64,000 nt of DNA from Vigna angularis (lineage: Eukaryota; Streptophyta; Magnoliopsida; Fabales; Fabaceae). A program made the translations under genes and the position numbers. Under the pieces are notes generated by a model. The model saw nothing but the letters and a program-made list of their open reading frames with translations. It was not told the DNA's origin and did not search any database. The DNA is taken from assembly GCF_016808095.1 (NCBI RefSeq), contig NC_068970.1:19698501-19762500 (forward strand), read 5' to 3'. Shown piece by piece: positions 52,325-64,000 of the stretch (the stretch's first letter is position 1; each line of letters begins with the position of its first letter).

Positions 52325-53508
52325 TGATTAAATTTATAGTTGAGTGTAACATTTCATTTTAGTAGTATACAATTATTAAAAAAAAATATAACTTACAAAA
52401 GAATGAGAGGACAAATTTATCAAAGAGAATATATACAAAAAGCCTATTACACTTATCTCTTACAAAAGACACTATAACAATAACTGAACATATTCATATA
52501 GAGATTCTATATTTCTAAAAGTGCTATTACACCAAATCAAAAGCTTAATTAGACAAAAAAAATCTAACAATCTAACTCTAAATTTCAGCATCACTCTCAT
52601 TTTGCAGTGAATCATCTTCATCTGCTTACACCATTAAGGTGATCATTACAAACAACAAGAAACACGTAAACAAACAAACAAAAAAGAAATGATAAGTTAA
52701 TGTATTAAAAACAATTATATATATGAAGTTTATAAAAGTACACATATAACACAAATAAATCAATAAATCCTAAGACATACAATCCTTCTATGTAGACATG
52801 ATCATCTAGATACATGTATTGATATCAAAATCTAGGGATCTTGAACCCGACATAAACATTTTTCTTTACTTGAGATTGGAAGTTATTAAGATTGTCAGAA
52901 TAACCCTTAATACATACCAACATATATCAATACATACATTATACATAACCATCTCAAGGACTTCTCCTTGAACTCCTTATAATATCATATACAATTCACA
53001 TTTACAACCTCATCACATACCACATGTAATCATATCCACATGCATCATCCATTAAACTAAAAAAAAAAGCTTCAATATAAACAAGGGTGAAATTCTATAC
53101 AACATATTTTAAACAAACATAAATCACAAATTATAGAAAACAATCACAATTCTTTTAGAACAGGGATCACTCACCGAGCAAGATCCCTCGCCCAACGAAT
53201 CACTAAGAAAAAAATAAGATGTAGACCTACAAGGAGAAGTGGCGTTCAATGTCCTAAACTATTGCCAAATGCCCAAAAGTCAGAGAGCTCACTGACTTCG
53301 TAGCACTTAGCACCCATATAGACGGTGCACGTCCTGGAGCCCAATGGCTTTTGGGTTTGGTAGCGCTCAACACCACACAAGGCCATTAATTGCTATACTA
53401 GAAGACAATGATTTTGAAACTTGATTTGGATGCACTCAAGACTTATTCAAATGACCAAATTGATATTCTTGACATCGAAATTGATTTGAAAACATGTTTA
53501 TAGCTCAT
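52010..53508. other. Downstream spacer with possible retroelement remnant
   Basis: Two TA runs lie at 52232-52258 and 52290-52320. Near 53160-53340, TCACTCACCGAGCAAGATCC, CTCGCCCAACGA and CACTTAGCACCCATATAGAC resemble, in reverse, the GGGCGAG-bearing repeat of 3280-3720. No gene supported. Confidence 0.4.
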
Positions 53509-54455
53509 CACTAGTACAAAAATCGCGTACAACTTCGAATATTTTGGGCTTTTAACGGCGAAATCGTGAACGACGTCATATCAAGAGAAGTTAAATTGAC
53601 GTCGAATTTAAAAAATTCGACATTAAATTAACGTCGAATTTTCTCAATATACGACGTTAACGTTAACGTCGATTTTTTTTAATATTTGACATTAATCAAT
53701 TTCTTTTAATTAATTGCGATCCTATTTTACAATTCTACAAAACCTGAAAAGCAGAAAAACAACAAATTCAATTTTTGGTATTTTATAAAGCATGAACTAT
53801 GAACGTGTAGTGTAGTATCAACAACAGACAATAATAACCAAAAATAAACAAGTTCAATCAAACAACAACAAACAAGTTCAACCAAACAATAACAAACAAG
53901 TTCAACAAAAAACAACAAACAAGTTCAACAAAAAACACAACAAACAAGTTCAAGACATAAGTTGATCTTCAAAATGAAAACGAAAACTGACCCTCAAAAG
54001 GTGGGTTCATCGGAATAAAGTTTCGTCACAAGTGAGAGAGAAAGAAAAATGCGCCTATGAAGGACAAGAGTACGGAAATAATCGATTAAAACAAACAAAA
54101 ATCATACATAAAGTAGTTAATTAACATGCATTTGTATCAAATGAAAGAAAGATTACATGTGATGGTCGTCAAACTTCGTTCGAGAAAAGTTTGAGAAGAA
54201 AAGAGAGTATCGCGCGCTAAGATAAAGTGAATGAATTTTCAATCTCCTGCTCAAATTTTTATTGAATTCACTAACCTTTTGACGTCGAATTTAAAGGGCA
54301 TTCGACGTTTTATATCCTTTTACGTTGAATTACAATTGTAAACGACGTTTAATAATTGCATTTATTTACAAAAATACCACCACTCATTTTTAACGTTAGT
54401 TATTTAGTGGTTGGACGTTGAATGCATGATGTTATACGTTATTTTTGGACTAGTG
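53509..54455 (+). mobile_element. Non-autonomous CACTA-type element, family 2, copy 2
   Basis: Left end CACTAGTACAAAAATCGCGT and right end, in reverse complement, CACTAGTCCAAAAATAACGT. The 3-bp target duplication CAT is present at 53506-53508 and 54456-54458. Subterminal ACGTC motifs (TTAACGTCGAATTT, GACGTCGAATTTAAA) are plentiful. A CAAACAAGTTCAA minisatellite occupies about 53825-53955. It is the inverted counterpart of 6248-7170. No transposase; the open frame over the minisatellite is not a gene. Confidence 0.9.
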
Positions 54456-54458
54456 CAT

Positions 54459-55239
54459 ATTGAATACCAATTTACTCAATTGGCCAGAAATTCAATCCAT
54501 AAGATCCAAGCAACTTCCTAAAAACATAAACCACAAATTTCACACATTGTAGATTAGATTTTAGCAAATTGAGTGACTTACCAAGTCCTAATTGACACAA
54601 TTACAGATTCCAAATGTCAAACTTACTCAACGAACACACACCCTCTAGAATTTCACTAGTCAGAACTCCAAACTTAGTCAATAAACCATCTCCACAAAAT
54701 TTCACATGCCAAACCACTAAATAAAGACCAATTTTCAATCAGCTCTCCAACCTATTGTTAAGCCAAAGTTCAATAACCAAAAGACTAATCAAAACAAAAA
54801 TTCTATCATTCACAATGCATCCAAACACCAATATAATTTAACAAGCTGTCTACAACAAGATTCACTATATCAAACCACCAACATCAACATATCACCCAAC
54901 CCATTATCATATAATTCAAAACAAATTTCAAAAAATTATTCCATATTACCACAAACAAATTCAGGTATTCAACGACTAAAATTTAGAAATAATGTATTTA
55001 GCTTCCTTTACCGACCAAACCACTCTAAAAAGTTTAAAACAATACCAAACTCGCACGAAGCTCTATCAACTCTTACGAACAATCACTATAAAAAATCCGG
55101 AATCTACCTATGAAAAAAAAGTTTGTCAGTAACTTTTTATTATCAACACACTTTACCAATAAATTTTAAAATTTTAATTATCAAAAGATTTTACGACAAA
55201 TTTTTTCATTGATAATATATATTTTATTCACCAATCGAA
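54459..55239. other. Intergenic DNA
   Basis: A-rich sequence without a supported gene. It may continue the retroelement remnant into which the CACTA element inserted, since AC-rich text is similar on both sides. Confidence 0.35.
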
Positions 55240-56290
55240 AAATATTATAGTAATTCATATTATATTTGCCTCAGAAAAAATTCATTTTAAAATCCTTAAT
55301 TCATTTAAATTTTATTTACAAATATAATTTTAATTATAAGGAAACATTTATTCTAAATTTATGTTTCTACAGTATAATATGTTCTCACCATTAATTATTA
55401 ATATTTTATTATTATTTAATTTTTTTTAATTAAGCTATTAATTAATTTAAATTTTGTTATAAAATATTTTTAATTATAAAAAAATATTTATTTTATATTG
55501 TATTTCTACTACAACATAAAAAATATTTCTCATCAATTATTGATAATTTATTACGCTTTTAAATTTTTTGCTAATTAAATATTAATTCATTTAAATTTTG
55601 TTGATAAAATTAATTTTAATGGTATAAAACATGTATTTAAAAATTTATTATTATTATAGTATAAAGAAAAACTTCTCATTAATTATTGATAATTTATTAC
55701 GCTTTTAATTTTTGTGCTAATTAATTTATTCATTTATTTTATTTTATTGACAAAAATAATTTTAATTATAGGAATATATTTATCTCAAATTTTATTTCTA
55801 TTATAATATAGATTTTTTGTCACCATTAATTATTGATATTTTATTACTCTATTAATTTAATGTTAATTAATTAATTCATTTAAATTTTATTGATAAAAAT
55901 AATTTTAATTATAAGAAAATATTTATCCTAAATTTCTTTTTTATAGTATAATATGTTCTCACTATTAATTATTGATATTTTATTACTCTTTTAATTTTTT
56001 CCTAATTAATTAATTAACTTATTTAAATTTTATTGATAAAAATAAATTTTGTTATAAGAGAATATTCATTTCAAATTTTATTTCTATTATAGTATAATTT
56101 TTGTTTCCATTTATTATTGATAATTTATTACACTTTTAAATTTTTTGCTAATTAATTAATTAATTGATTTAAATTTTTATAGTAAAAATAATTTTAATTA
56201 TCAGAAAACATTTATTTCAAACTTTATTTCTATTATAATATAATTTCTTTTTCAATCATTATTGATAATTTATTACGCTTTTAACAAAAA
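55240..56290. repeat. AT-rich tandem array, unit about 145 bp, seven degenerate copies
   Basis: The landmark ATTATTGATAATTTATTACG or a close variant recurs at about 55390, 55535, 55683, 55825, 55967, 56112 and 56257, a spacing of 142-148 bp. Each unit also has CATTTAAATTTTATTGATAA and AATTTTAATTATAAGAAAAT-like words. It is satellite-like and non-coding, and abuts the broken transporter at 56452. Confidence 0.85.
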
Positions 56291-56451
56291 ATGATATTAA
56301 CACATTTTTTAAAAACTTGTTTTCAGTTGAAATTTATTGAAAATTAGGAAATCCTATGAATAAATTGTTAACCAATAATACAGAATGTGTTAGAAGAAGA
56401 ATGTCAGAGACGGCGTTGCTAGAACTCTTCTTTCAATAGTCATGCATTGAC

Positions 56452-57275
56452 CTCAATTAAGGAGACTAAGACAGCAGCCAGCATTCGAAAAGCAGGACCA
56501 GCATCAAATGTTGGAGCACCCCACTCAACAGGGTATGGGATCTTTATCCTGTGGCAACATCTTCAAGAGTGAATAGCAACAGCTCAAAAATGCAGCATGC
56601 ACCTAAATTATGATTAAAAATTAAAGTATTTTAAGAGATTTTTTGGTACAAACCTTGGAGCAGAAGAAACGAGGTTGGCCCTGTCTGCTCTGCAATTATG
56701 TTGGGCTAAGATGTGCATATGCCCATATCACTCAAATCGATCTAGTATAGGTAGCTCTCTAGTACGATAATCTTTCATGTAAACAGAAAGAGTCCAAACA
56801 TTGTCATTAATTATTGTATTGTCAATGAGAAAAATCAGCAAATATTAGACATGCACAATAAATACCCTTCTGTGGCCCTCCCCACGTTGTTATAGTGTAA
56901 GACTTCAAATACCCTTCTGTTAAAACCACTTCATTTTAGACTGAAGTGTAAAAAGTTCACTTAAGATATTTGACACAGGTTACTTTAATTAGCTTACTTG
57001 AACTATCAATGTGAATTTGATTGGTACCTGAGAGAAGGCTACAAACAGAATCAACCTGGGAATTCCAATTCCAACGCAATGACCGACCTGAAAAAATTCA
57101 AAAACTATGGTAAGGAGCAAGAGCCAAGGAGATATGGATTATAATTTTTAACTTAGATCACAGACAAATTGTATCATTAGCAAATACGTTATTGTTATAC
57201 CATAGGGAAGCCTCGGTCAAATAACCCAAAACCAGCTAATTCAATTACTGTAACCATTCCAAGAGGGCTGAAAAA
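56452..57275 (-). pseudogene. Nucleobase-ascorbate transporter (NAT) pseudogene fragment
   Basis: Exons are recognisable on the - strand. About 57201-57275: FFSPLGMVTVIELAGFGLFD then RGFPM. 57028-57087: VGHCVGIGIPRLILFVAFSQ, between intact AG and GT sites. 56654-56784: YMKDYRTRELPILDRF, then after a frame change VIWAYAHL, then NCRADRANLVSSAP. 56452-56548: KIPYPVEWGAPTFDAGPAF then RMLAAVLVSLIE, ending at a GT. These are consecutive middle exons of plant NAT/UraA-type permeases (about 530 aa, 12-14 membrane segments), which carry purines or uric acid. Two internal deletions and shifts in the third exon, Arg for Trp after SSAP, and absence of both gene ends show it is dead. Downstream sequence passes straight into the 145-bp array. 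Confidence 0.82.
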
Positions 57276-60200
57276 CCAGAAAATGAAGCATGAAAGGAGA
57301 TTTTGGACAGAATATCAAAGCTTCTATGCCAGTTACATTGTCTAACAGGTATAGGAAAAGTTCTCCTGTATTGCATTAATGTCATCATGTACTTTTATCC
57401 TGCCCTAGGTTTAGTCAGCATAAAAAAACGACTTTTTACACCCTAGTTTGAGTATAAACTGTATAGAAATTTTTATAATTTATTATAGTTTTATCCCCCA
57501 TAACTTTCTATACTAATTTTAAGTATTAAGCATAAAGAAACTTCTTTTATAAAAATATTCTGTACCACTTTCTATATCCGATAAATTTTATAAAATATAA
57601 AAACTTAAAGATCATATATTATTTTAAAAAGAAAGATCGTATACTAATCTAAGGAGAAAGAAAAAACTTGTCAATAATTTATTTATTTATTTTCCACTGA
57701 TTTATTTATTAATATATTTACAGAAAAAAAAACTGTAATTTTAAAGATAAACATCTGAACTTCCTTCTTTTATAATATAAGATATATAAGATGTTTTGCT
57801 ACTTATAAAAAAATTAAGAAAACATATTTCCATTTTTATCTTCAGATAATTAATCTCATTTAACTTATCAACCGTGATATTGGATTAATTTAATTTTGAA
57901 ACTAAAGTTAAGATGAATTAGGTCATATCACCACATGTTTACGTGATGGCACAAGATGAGTTAGACCTAACAACCTAACTTGTTTTTCTTTCCCAACTCT
58001 TTCAAATCATAAATTCTGTGAGGATTTACATAAAATTTTATGGACGTGCCAACAACTTCCTCTAAAAAATGTCGTACCAACAACTTGACAGAAAGTTTTT
58101 CCAAGAAATCTATACCAAGATTTGCCGACGAACATATTTAAGTATATTTATGAATGAAATCGAAATATCTTACTAAACGCATTGATGCCAACAATTCTCA
58201 TTTAATTGTGTTCAGTTCTCATTTTAACTTTCACTGTATATGATTTCATTCCATTCACTCAATGTTTGATCAAATTTGAGAAGATGTAATTTGTGAATCA
58301 TATCAACTAAAATATAAGAGTACAATCCTTGAATTACTTTATTTTAAGGTTAACAATAATTTATTTAACAATTTTATGAAAATTTGATATGAAATAATCA
58401 TTAATGTATTTGAATTTCAGTGGAAAGTTTCTAAATAAAGAGTTCTCCAAAATGATAAGAAAGAAGCTTGTAGATTGAAATAAGATATTTGGAAATTGTA
58501 AGGATTAGTGCATCAAGTGGCAAGTAATCTTCAAGCAAGAATTGATGTATTTTGTATGTTCCAGAAAGATATCTTGAACATTGTCTACATCTGTGAGTGC
58601 ATTCTTTTAGTTCCATGTTTGTTATTCAGTTAGATCTATAGCTGATCCAATCACTTTCTACATTGTTCTATATATAAATGTTACTCTGTATTCTTTACAT
58701 AATAATACAATAGTATTCTTTTTCTCAGTTTCTCTCTCTATGTCTAGTATTCAAACGCATTCGTAAGTCTCATTATTCCTAACTTAATTACTACTACTAC
58801 AATGGTGACAAGTTACATTCCTGGAGGTATAAGATTTGGGTGTTAGAATTTTCAGTGTGAGTTTAAATTTCATGTTGAATGAAAAAGTCTACCACTATAT
58901 TAGATTGGAGAGGTATTATTCTAAAATTTTAGATAAAGAGTGGTGTTAATTATTTATGTATATATTTTATTGATGTTATATATGTACAATGAATCTCCTC
59001 TTATAGACCTAACATTGAGAAAATGTTAACAAAGGCATTGCTAGTTTGTTTATTTATCGTAGTAACATTTGGAAACACGAGAAATATATTTTATACAGAT
59101 TTCATAGTAAGAATAGTTTAACTTATACACTAATATAAGATGATCTCCCTTGTATGTGTATTAAATGAGAACAGTTCTTATGGTGAAAAGGGAGGAAAAG
59201 TGTACAATTTTTCTGGAGATTAGTTACCATTACATGTATACTTTGATCTGAGTACCGCTCATTCTTGTCCTAATAATGTTCACCATTTTTGTTAGCAGCT
59301 AACTTCTCATTCTCGTGTGTTACATTGAACACAGTTAGAACTGGCCTGGAGGGGCTTGAACTCATTGTTGGGCAGAAAATTTGGTATTGTGTTGGGGTGT
59401 TGCTTCCTCCACCGTTACACCTTTCTCTCTCCACTTCCCTAATTTTCTTTAATTTTAATTATATTCTTAGATTAAAATTCTTCTCTTTCTTTTTTCTTCA
59501 TTTTCCTTACATTATTAAAATACATTAAAAAAAATAATAAATCAAAACATTTAAATTAAATTATTAAAATATTTCCAAAATAAAGAGTAAACTAGTAAAA
59601 CAAACCCTAAAATAAAAAATCTAAAAACGTAACATTTAAACAGAGGTGACATCTTTCAACATCTAATTTTTTTTAGTTTTTAGTATTTAAAATTTTTTGT
59701 TTTTTATATATATAAATAAAAAACATTATTAAAATAAAAACAATAAACTAAAATAATAAAAAATAATTAACCTTCTACGTATGTGAAAATCCGTTCACGG
59801 ATATCAATATCAAAAATGAAATAAATGTCGACATCTATTTTATTGAAAGACATCTATTGAAAGGATGGAATGGTGCAACGAACATTTGGTAGTAGTGAAA
59901 GGAAGAACACTCTCACATGAAAAGCAAAACAAACATGAAATCAGTATACTTGTTTCTTAGAAATAAAAGATATTAAAATTAAGGATGATTTAATTTTGAG
60001 TTAGAGAATATTTTCTAAATATTAAACTGTGCAATAAGAAGCATGATCTGAAAATATAAAAATATTATATATTTTTTAAAATTTATTATGTTTTTTTGGT
60101 TAAATTTCTTGCAAAAATATTAGTAGAAAAAAATCTACTAACAAATTTAATTTTGCAGGAAAAGTTAGTTGAAAATTTATTTTGCAAGAAATTACTTGTT

Positions 60201-60545
60201 GCGATTTTAGAATATGAAAGAAAATTATTTATGAAATTTAAATTTGCAGGAAAAAGTACATGCTGATTTTTAAATTGATTTATTTTGCAAAAAAAAGTTA
60301 TTGCAAATTTTTTTCATCAAACTTTGCTGCAAAGTTTTTTTTATAAGAAATTTTTCAAAAAGAAATTCTGCAAATTTTTAAATTCCACGATAATTAATTA
60401 CTCACAAATAAAATATCTATCAATCAAAATTCATATGAAAAACTGCATGAAATACTTTTTCTACAAATTTTTTTAAGAAATTTGCAGAAAAATCTCCACA
60501 AAATGTAAAAAGTTCTAACAGTGATGCTTCAATTACAAGAGAATA

Positions 60546-60548
<3 letters not shown>
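57276..60548. other. AT-rich intergenic DNA with possible LTR and element B-like fragments
   Basis: No gene supported. At about 58640-58790 TATATATAAATG and a CT-rich leader resemble a copia LTR, without a partner. At about 59395-59935, GTTGCTTCCTCCACCGTTAC near one side, and CACTACTACCAAATGTTCGT in reverse complement on the other, loosely resemble element B ends; a GTCGACATCTATTTTATTGA word lies inside. Both are tentative. Confidence 0.3.

Positions 60549-60612
<64 letters not shown>
60549..60612. repeat. (TA)n microsatellite
   Basis: Plain TA run. Confidence 0.95.
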
Positions 60613-60615
<3 letters not shown>

Positions 60616-60739
60616 TTAGACGATTATGTATATATATCTATATCCAATACATGATTAAGACACATTGAAATTATCTTTTTCTTTTACAATTTCCATAGAT
60701 ATATATTAAAGCATAATAATAAAAAAAGATCAAGAAATT

Positions 60740-60960
60740 TAGTAGGAACATGCATTGATGACTTTGTTAGGAGACGAGCTAGGAATGTTGCCATTGTCTT
60801 TATATCTGCATCCTTCGCCCTTATCTCACTTCTCAGCTCACCAACTTCTTTTTTATATGTTCCTGAACATAATTTGTTCACCTCTATTAATGGAAGTAAT
60901 AATTGTAGGTTCGATCCTCTTGTTCTCTTCTTAGATGTTGATCTTTTCCAAATACTTTAC
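60740..60960 (-). pseudogene. Possible gene fragment with a coiled-coil-like peptide
   Basis: The - strand reads KKEVGELRSEIRAKDADIKT then MATFLARLLTKSS, a charged heptad-like stretch more protein-like than its surroundings. No start, splice context or family could be identified. Confidence 0.25.
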
Positions 60961-61884
60961 CATGGAGTCATTAGATGAGATTTCCACCGGAGAGCAGACT
61001 CTCAATCTCAGAAATTTTGTCCCAAATTATTCAAGTTATATAAAAATTTAAAGAACAACAAAATTACAAAATGCATACAAATGGTAATGAGTTTCATGAA
61101 CAAATATTTTAGTCAAATCGATGAAAATTAATTAATCACTGTCTTTTCACTGACCGATATCATCATTTTGGCGGGCGATCGACAATTGAGTTAGAACTTC
61201 ACATAGTATGTGAAAATAAATTACATCATAATGGTTCAAATACAACATGGATAATTTAATCATAAAGTAAATATTAGACAAAGAAATAACATGAAAAACA
61301 GGATAACTCATTATTTAACGTAGTCAAATTCTACATGTACATCAAGTATAGACAATTAGCTTCAAACTATTGGAATCCGTGTTAGCTAGTTAGCTTTAGT
61401 TTCTGTTTATTTTATATTGTTAGATTTTAGTTCCTTTTTAGTTTCTTCCTTTACAAGGAGCAGTTCCTAAATGTCACACTAGAGTAAAAAGTCCCTTCCA
61501 CGATAAAGATTTAAGACGTGTAGTGAAACAAAAAATGGTCATATGTTCATTAATAAATGAAGGTGTTTCGCAGGATTTAGAATTATAATCCAAAACATTT
61601 AAAGTTGTCTGTTCTGATGTCCAGTTGTGTTGTCTTGTACCTGCAAAAGACACTCTGACATTCAAGTTAGTGACCTCGTGTAGTAATCTTGTAATCAAGA
61701 TTAGTTATCAGAACTCTAAGTTCAGTTCAAATTACTTGTCCTCACAAATATTTATAAATTATAATGAGTTTACAGTTAAGTCTGACTCATTAATCACCAA
61801 TGAATGACAATATTAATTGTCAATAAATGATAATTATTTTCATTAACTCCCCGATAGTTATTACGATTGATTACCTTAACGGCT

Positions 61885-62205
61885 GTTTTTACCGATCAGT
61901 TCATTGATCTAAGAGGTATCATCGGTTAGCCGACTCTTCTGCAACTTTACCGTTCGGTCGGCTATGAGCCCATTTTACCGAGCGGTTTTGTCCGCTCAGT
62001 TCATTTGCCTAGGAGGTACCATCGGTCGACCATGAGCTCAAAATCTACACCTTTGTTGTTGGGTCGGTTACGAGCACATTTTACCGAGCGGTTAACTGTT
62101 TGTCCGCTCAGTTCATTTGCCTAGGAGGTACCATCGGTCGGCCATGAGCTCAATAACTTAGAGATTCCTTTACACCTTTACCGTTCAGTTGGTTACAAGT
62201 CCATA
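61885..62205. repeat. Tandem repeat, about 110 bp unit, about three copies
   Basis: Units share TTTTACCGAGCGGTT, GTCCGCTCAGTTCATTTGCC and TAGGAGGTACCATCGGTCG. The first copy is more divergent (CCGATCAGTTCATTGATCTA, AGAGGTATCATCGGTTAG). The relatively high GC stands out from the neighbourhood. Origin unknown; possibly part of an LTR. Confidence 0.8.
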
Positions 62206-64000
62206 GTAACAGAAGGTAATTTTTTTTAAAAGCTGACAATTTACTTAGAAACTTTTATAAAGATTTCAAAAATCATGACGATTTGATCTAAAACTACGAC
62301 AGTTAAGTGTAGTTATATGAGATATTAACTTCACTTTCACATACTTCTCCATCCTCATCGTCGCCACAAACATTCACACCCTCGTTTCGCTACTCCTTCC
62401 TTCTTCAAAGGAACACTCTTCAAAACACATTGTGTGCCCTAGTCACATTTTCCGCTTCCTGGTTTTCCTCCTAGTGCTAGTCTCCATTCCAAGTTGACTT
62501 TCTTTTTTGTTTGATTTTTTAATATGGTTAATAGTATTTGTTATTTATAAATTATATATGATTTATATATATATAATTAATTTTATTATTTAGAATATTA
62601 TATCATTCATTTACTATGTATTATCATATAATTTAACTAATAAGTTTAACTATGATATACTATAATAAATAAACTTATTTTGAGTGTAACTAAATATTGA
62701 TTAAGAAAACGGTTGGGATGAGATATTATTATATATTCATTTAAATATATGTTCTAATGCTTTTTTATATGTAATTATTCTATCTTCAATTGACTTTTAT
62801 ATAATTTTTTTAACGAATAATCAATGGATGATAAAGCATTATCCTAAGTTCGTAAAACATGGACAAACTATTTTCTATCTAGATATAATAATTTAGAGTT
62901 AATAACTAGATTTAGTTTAATAATTTAAAATGTTTAAGAATTTTGTTCAAAAATTATTTATTTATTATATTTGTTTGAATTGACTGAACTTTTTTAACTT
63001 TTTGACATATTTTTAGTATAACCAAATTGTAAATAGGTTATTTAAAGAAATACCAACTTCCACTGTGGTTGCAGAAAAACTGTTATAATATAGTTTACGA
63101 CAATTATATCTCAAACAGTTGTGATATCAGTTTGCTAGTATTGAATTAAGATCACAACGATTAAAAACCAACCTTGTGATATTTTAATTCTAAATTTTAA
63201 TTTATGTTTTATGTAAATTCATTTATTTAATGACGGTGTATAACAACATTGTGATATTCAACAATCACAACAATGGCCAAACCGTCATGAGTTTGTGAAA
63301 TTCTTTATTATGATGTGATCAACATGGATGAGGAATTTATAGTGAAAAAACTCTTTATGATATGCCTTTTCTATAACAGTGTGTGACATTATACTTCTAT
63401 TCTGACAAAACTTTATCTTCTTTCTTACGTTTATATGATATGGGAACCATCTTCCTTCCGTCATCACTTGTTATTCTGATATAAACATGTCATAATTGTT
63501 AATGAGGCATCTTCATCCATTTCAAACGATTCGCTTGGTTTTAGATGACTAGGGTACAATATCTTTATCCTTCTTGTCTTTTACATAAAACATGTTGTAT
63601 TTTTATCTATTATTAAAACTCAGAAGTTTCATGTTACTTAATTTATTTATATCTAAATTGTTTATATATATATAATATATATATATATGAACATATCTCT
63701 TATAATTTTAAAAATAATAAAAATAAGAATTGTAAACTGGTTCAGAAACTTGATGAATGAAACTAGACCACTTAAACTTTCTAGACTAACACATTAATGT
63801 TACCCTGCATCACCACACAGCAAGTCAATATTTGCATCATAATTAAGAATGAATCATGCAGCAAGAAATAAGTATTCCCCCTTCAACTCGATTACAAGAA
63901 GAAAGTATTATGAAGAGTTTTTATTAATTAGAAGAGGTTAAATAGTCGGTGTAATAAATATTAATATATTTTATTTTTAATATAATAAAAAATAATTATT
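62206..64000. other. AT-rich intergenic DNA to the window end
   Basis: No gene supported. A C-rich patch at about 62340-62500 could be a short captured exon but no protein family was recognised. A TA-rich tract lies at 63662-63688. Confidence 0.35.

Noticed and set aside
52119..52331. Small open frame downstream of methylesterase copy 3
   Set aside because: Most of it is TA repeat translation with no family resemblance.
53727..53918. Leucine/cysteine-rich small open frame on the - strand
   Set aside because: It is the counterpart minisatellite in the second CACTA copy.
58430..58800. Complete LTR retrotransposon
   Set aside because: Only an LTR-like promoter and leader look was seen; no matching second LTR, primer-binding site or polymerase was found.

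Overview
This window looks like nuclear DNA from a flowering plant, most likely a legume of the bean/cowpea/soybean group. It is AT-rich, has long (TA)n tracts, genes are split by short-consensus GT..AG introns, and most of the DNA is layered transposons. The legume assignment is an inference from the look of the repeats and gene families. No bacterial, organellar or viral genes were seen.

Four intact protein-coding genes can be built, all on the + strand. One is ATG101, a subunit of the autophagy-initiating ATG1 kinase complex (10109-14812, six exons, 217 aa). The other three are a dispersed tandem array of methylesterase/SABP2-like alpha/beta hydrolases (18402-20323, 33042-36299, 50553-52009). 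Each has three exons with the same phase-0 boundaries and a complete Ser-Asp-His triad, giving 257, 262 and 256 aa. The family removes methyl groups from methylated hormones such as methyl salicylate, methyl jasmonate or methyl-IAA. Which substrate these copies use cannot be read from sequence. Exon 1 of copy 1 is closest to copy 3, while its exons 2-3 are closest to copy 2, which suggests exchange between copies.

The space between genes is a record of DNA-transposon activity. 1-6.2 kb: decayed retroelement-like DNA. 6.2-8.1 kb: a CACTA-type element and a hAT MITE with a perfect 8-bp target duplication. 20.7-22.4 kb: a Pack-MULE carrying an ABCC-transporter fragment and an unidentified gene piece. 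26.6-28.6 kb: a long-TIR element with a second element inside it that carries an RRM-protein fragment. 37.4-38.9 kb: a Pack-MULE carrying a kinesin-7 fragment with introns. 39.2-41.1 kb: a composite with a proline-rich (PERK/extensin-like) fragment. 43.4-44.8 kb: a hAT element with a smaller hAT MITE inside it. 45.3-47.8 kb: a CACTA element with GACGTC repeats, split by a MULE with a perfect 9-bp target duplication. 48.1-49.3 kb: a decayed hAT copy and a MULE-like element. 53.5-54.5 kb: a second CACTA-type copy. 55.2-56.3 kb: an AT-rich tandem array of about 145-bp units. 56.4-57.3 kb: a broken nucleobase-ascorbate-transporter pseudogene on the - strand. 57.3-64 kb: mostly AT-rich unassigned DNA with a tandem repeat at 61.9-62.2 kb.

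The main interest is therefore not a new operon-like system. It is the combination of a stress-hormone esterase array with at least four gene-capturing transposons inserted between its members, several datable by target-site duplications and by a paralogous empty site present in the same window. All coordinates and similarities were read by eye; no alignment or database search was run.
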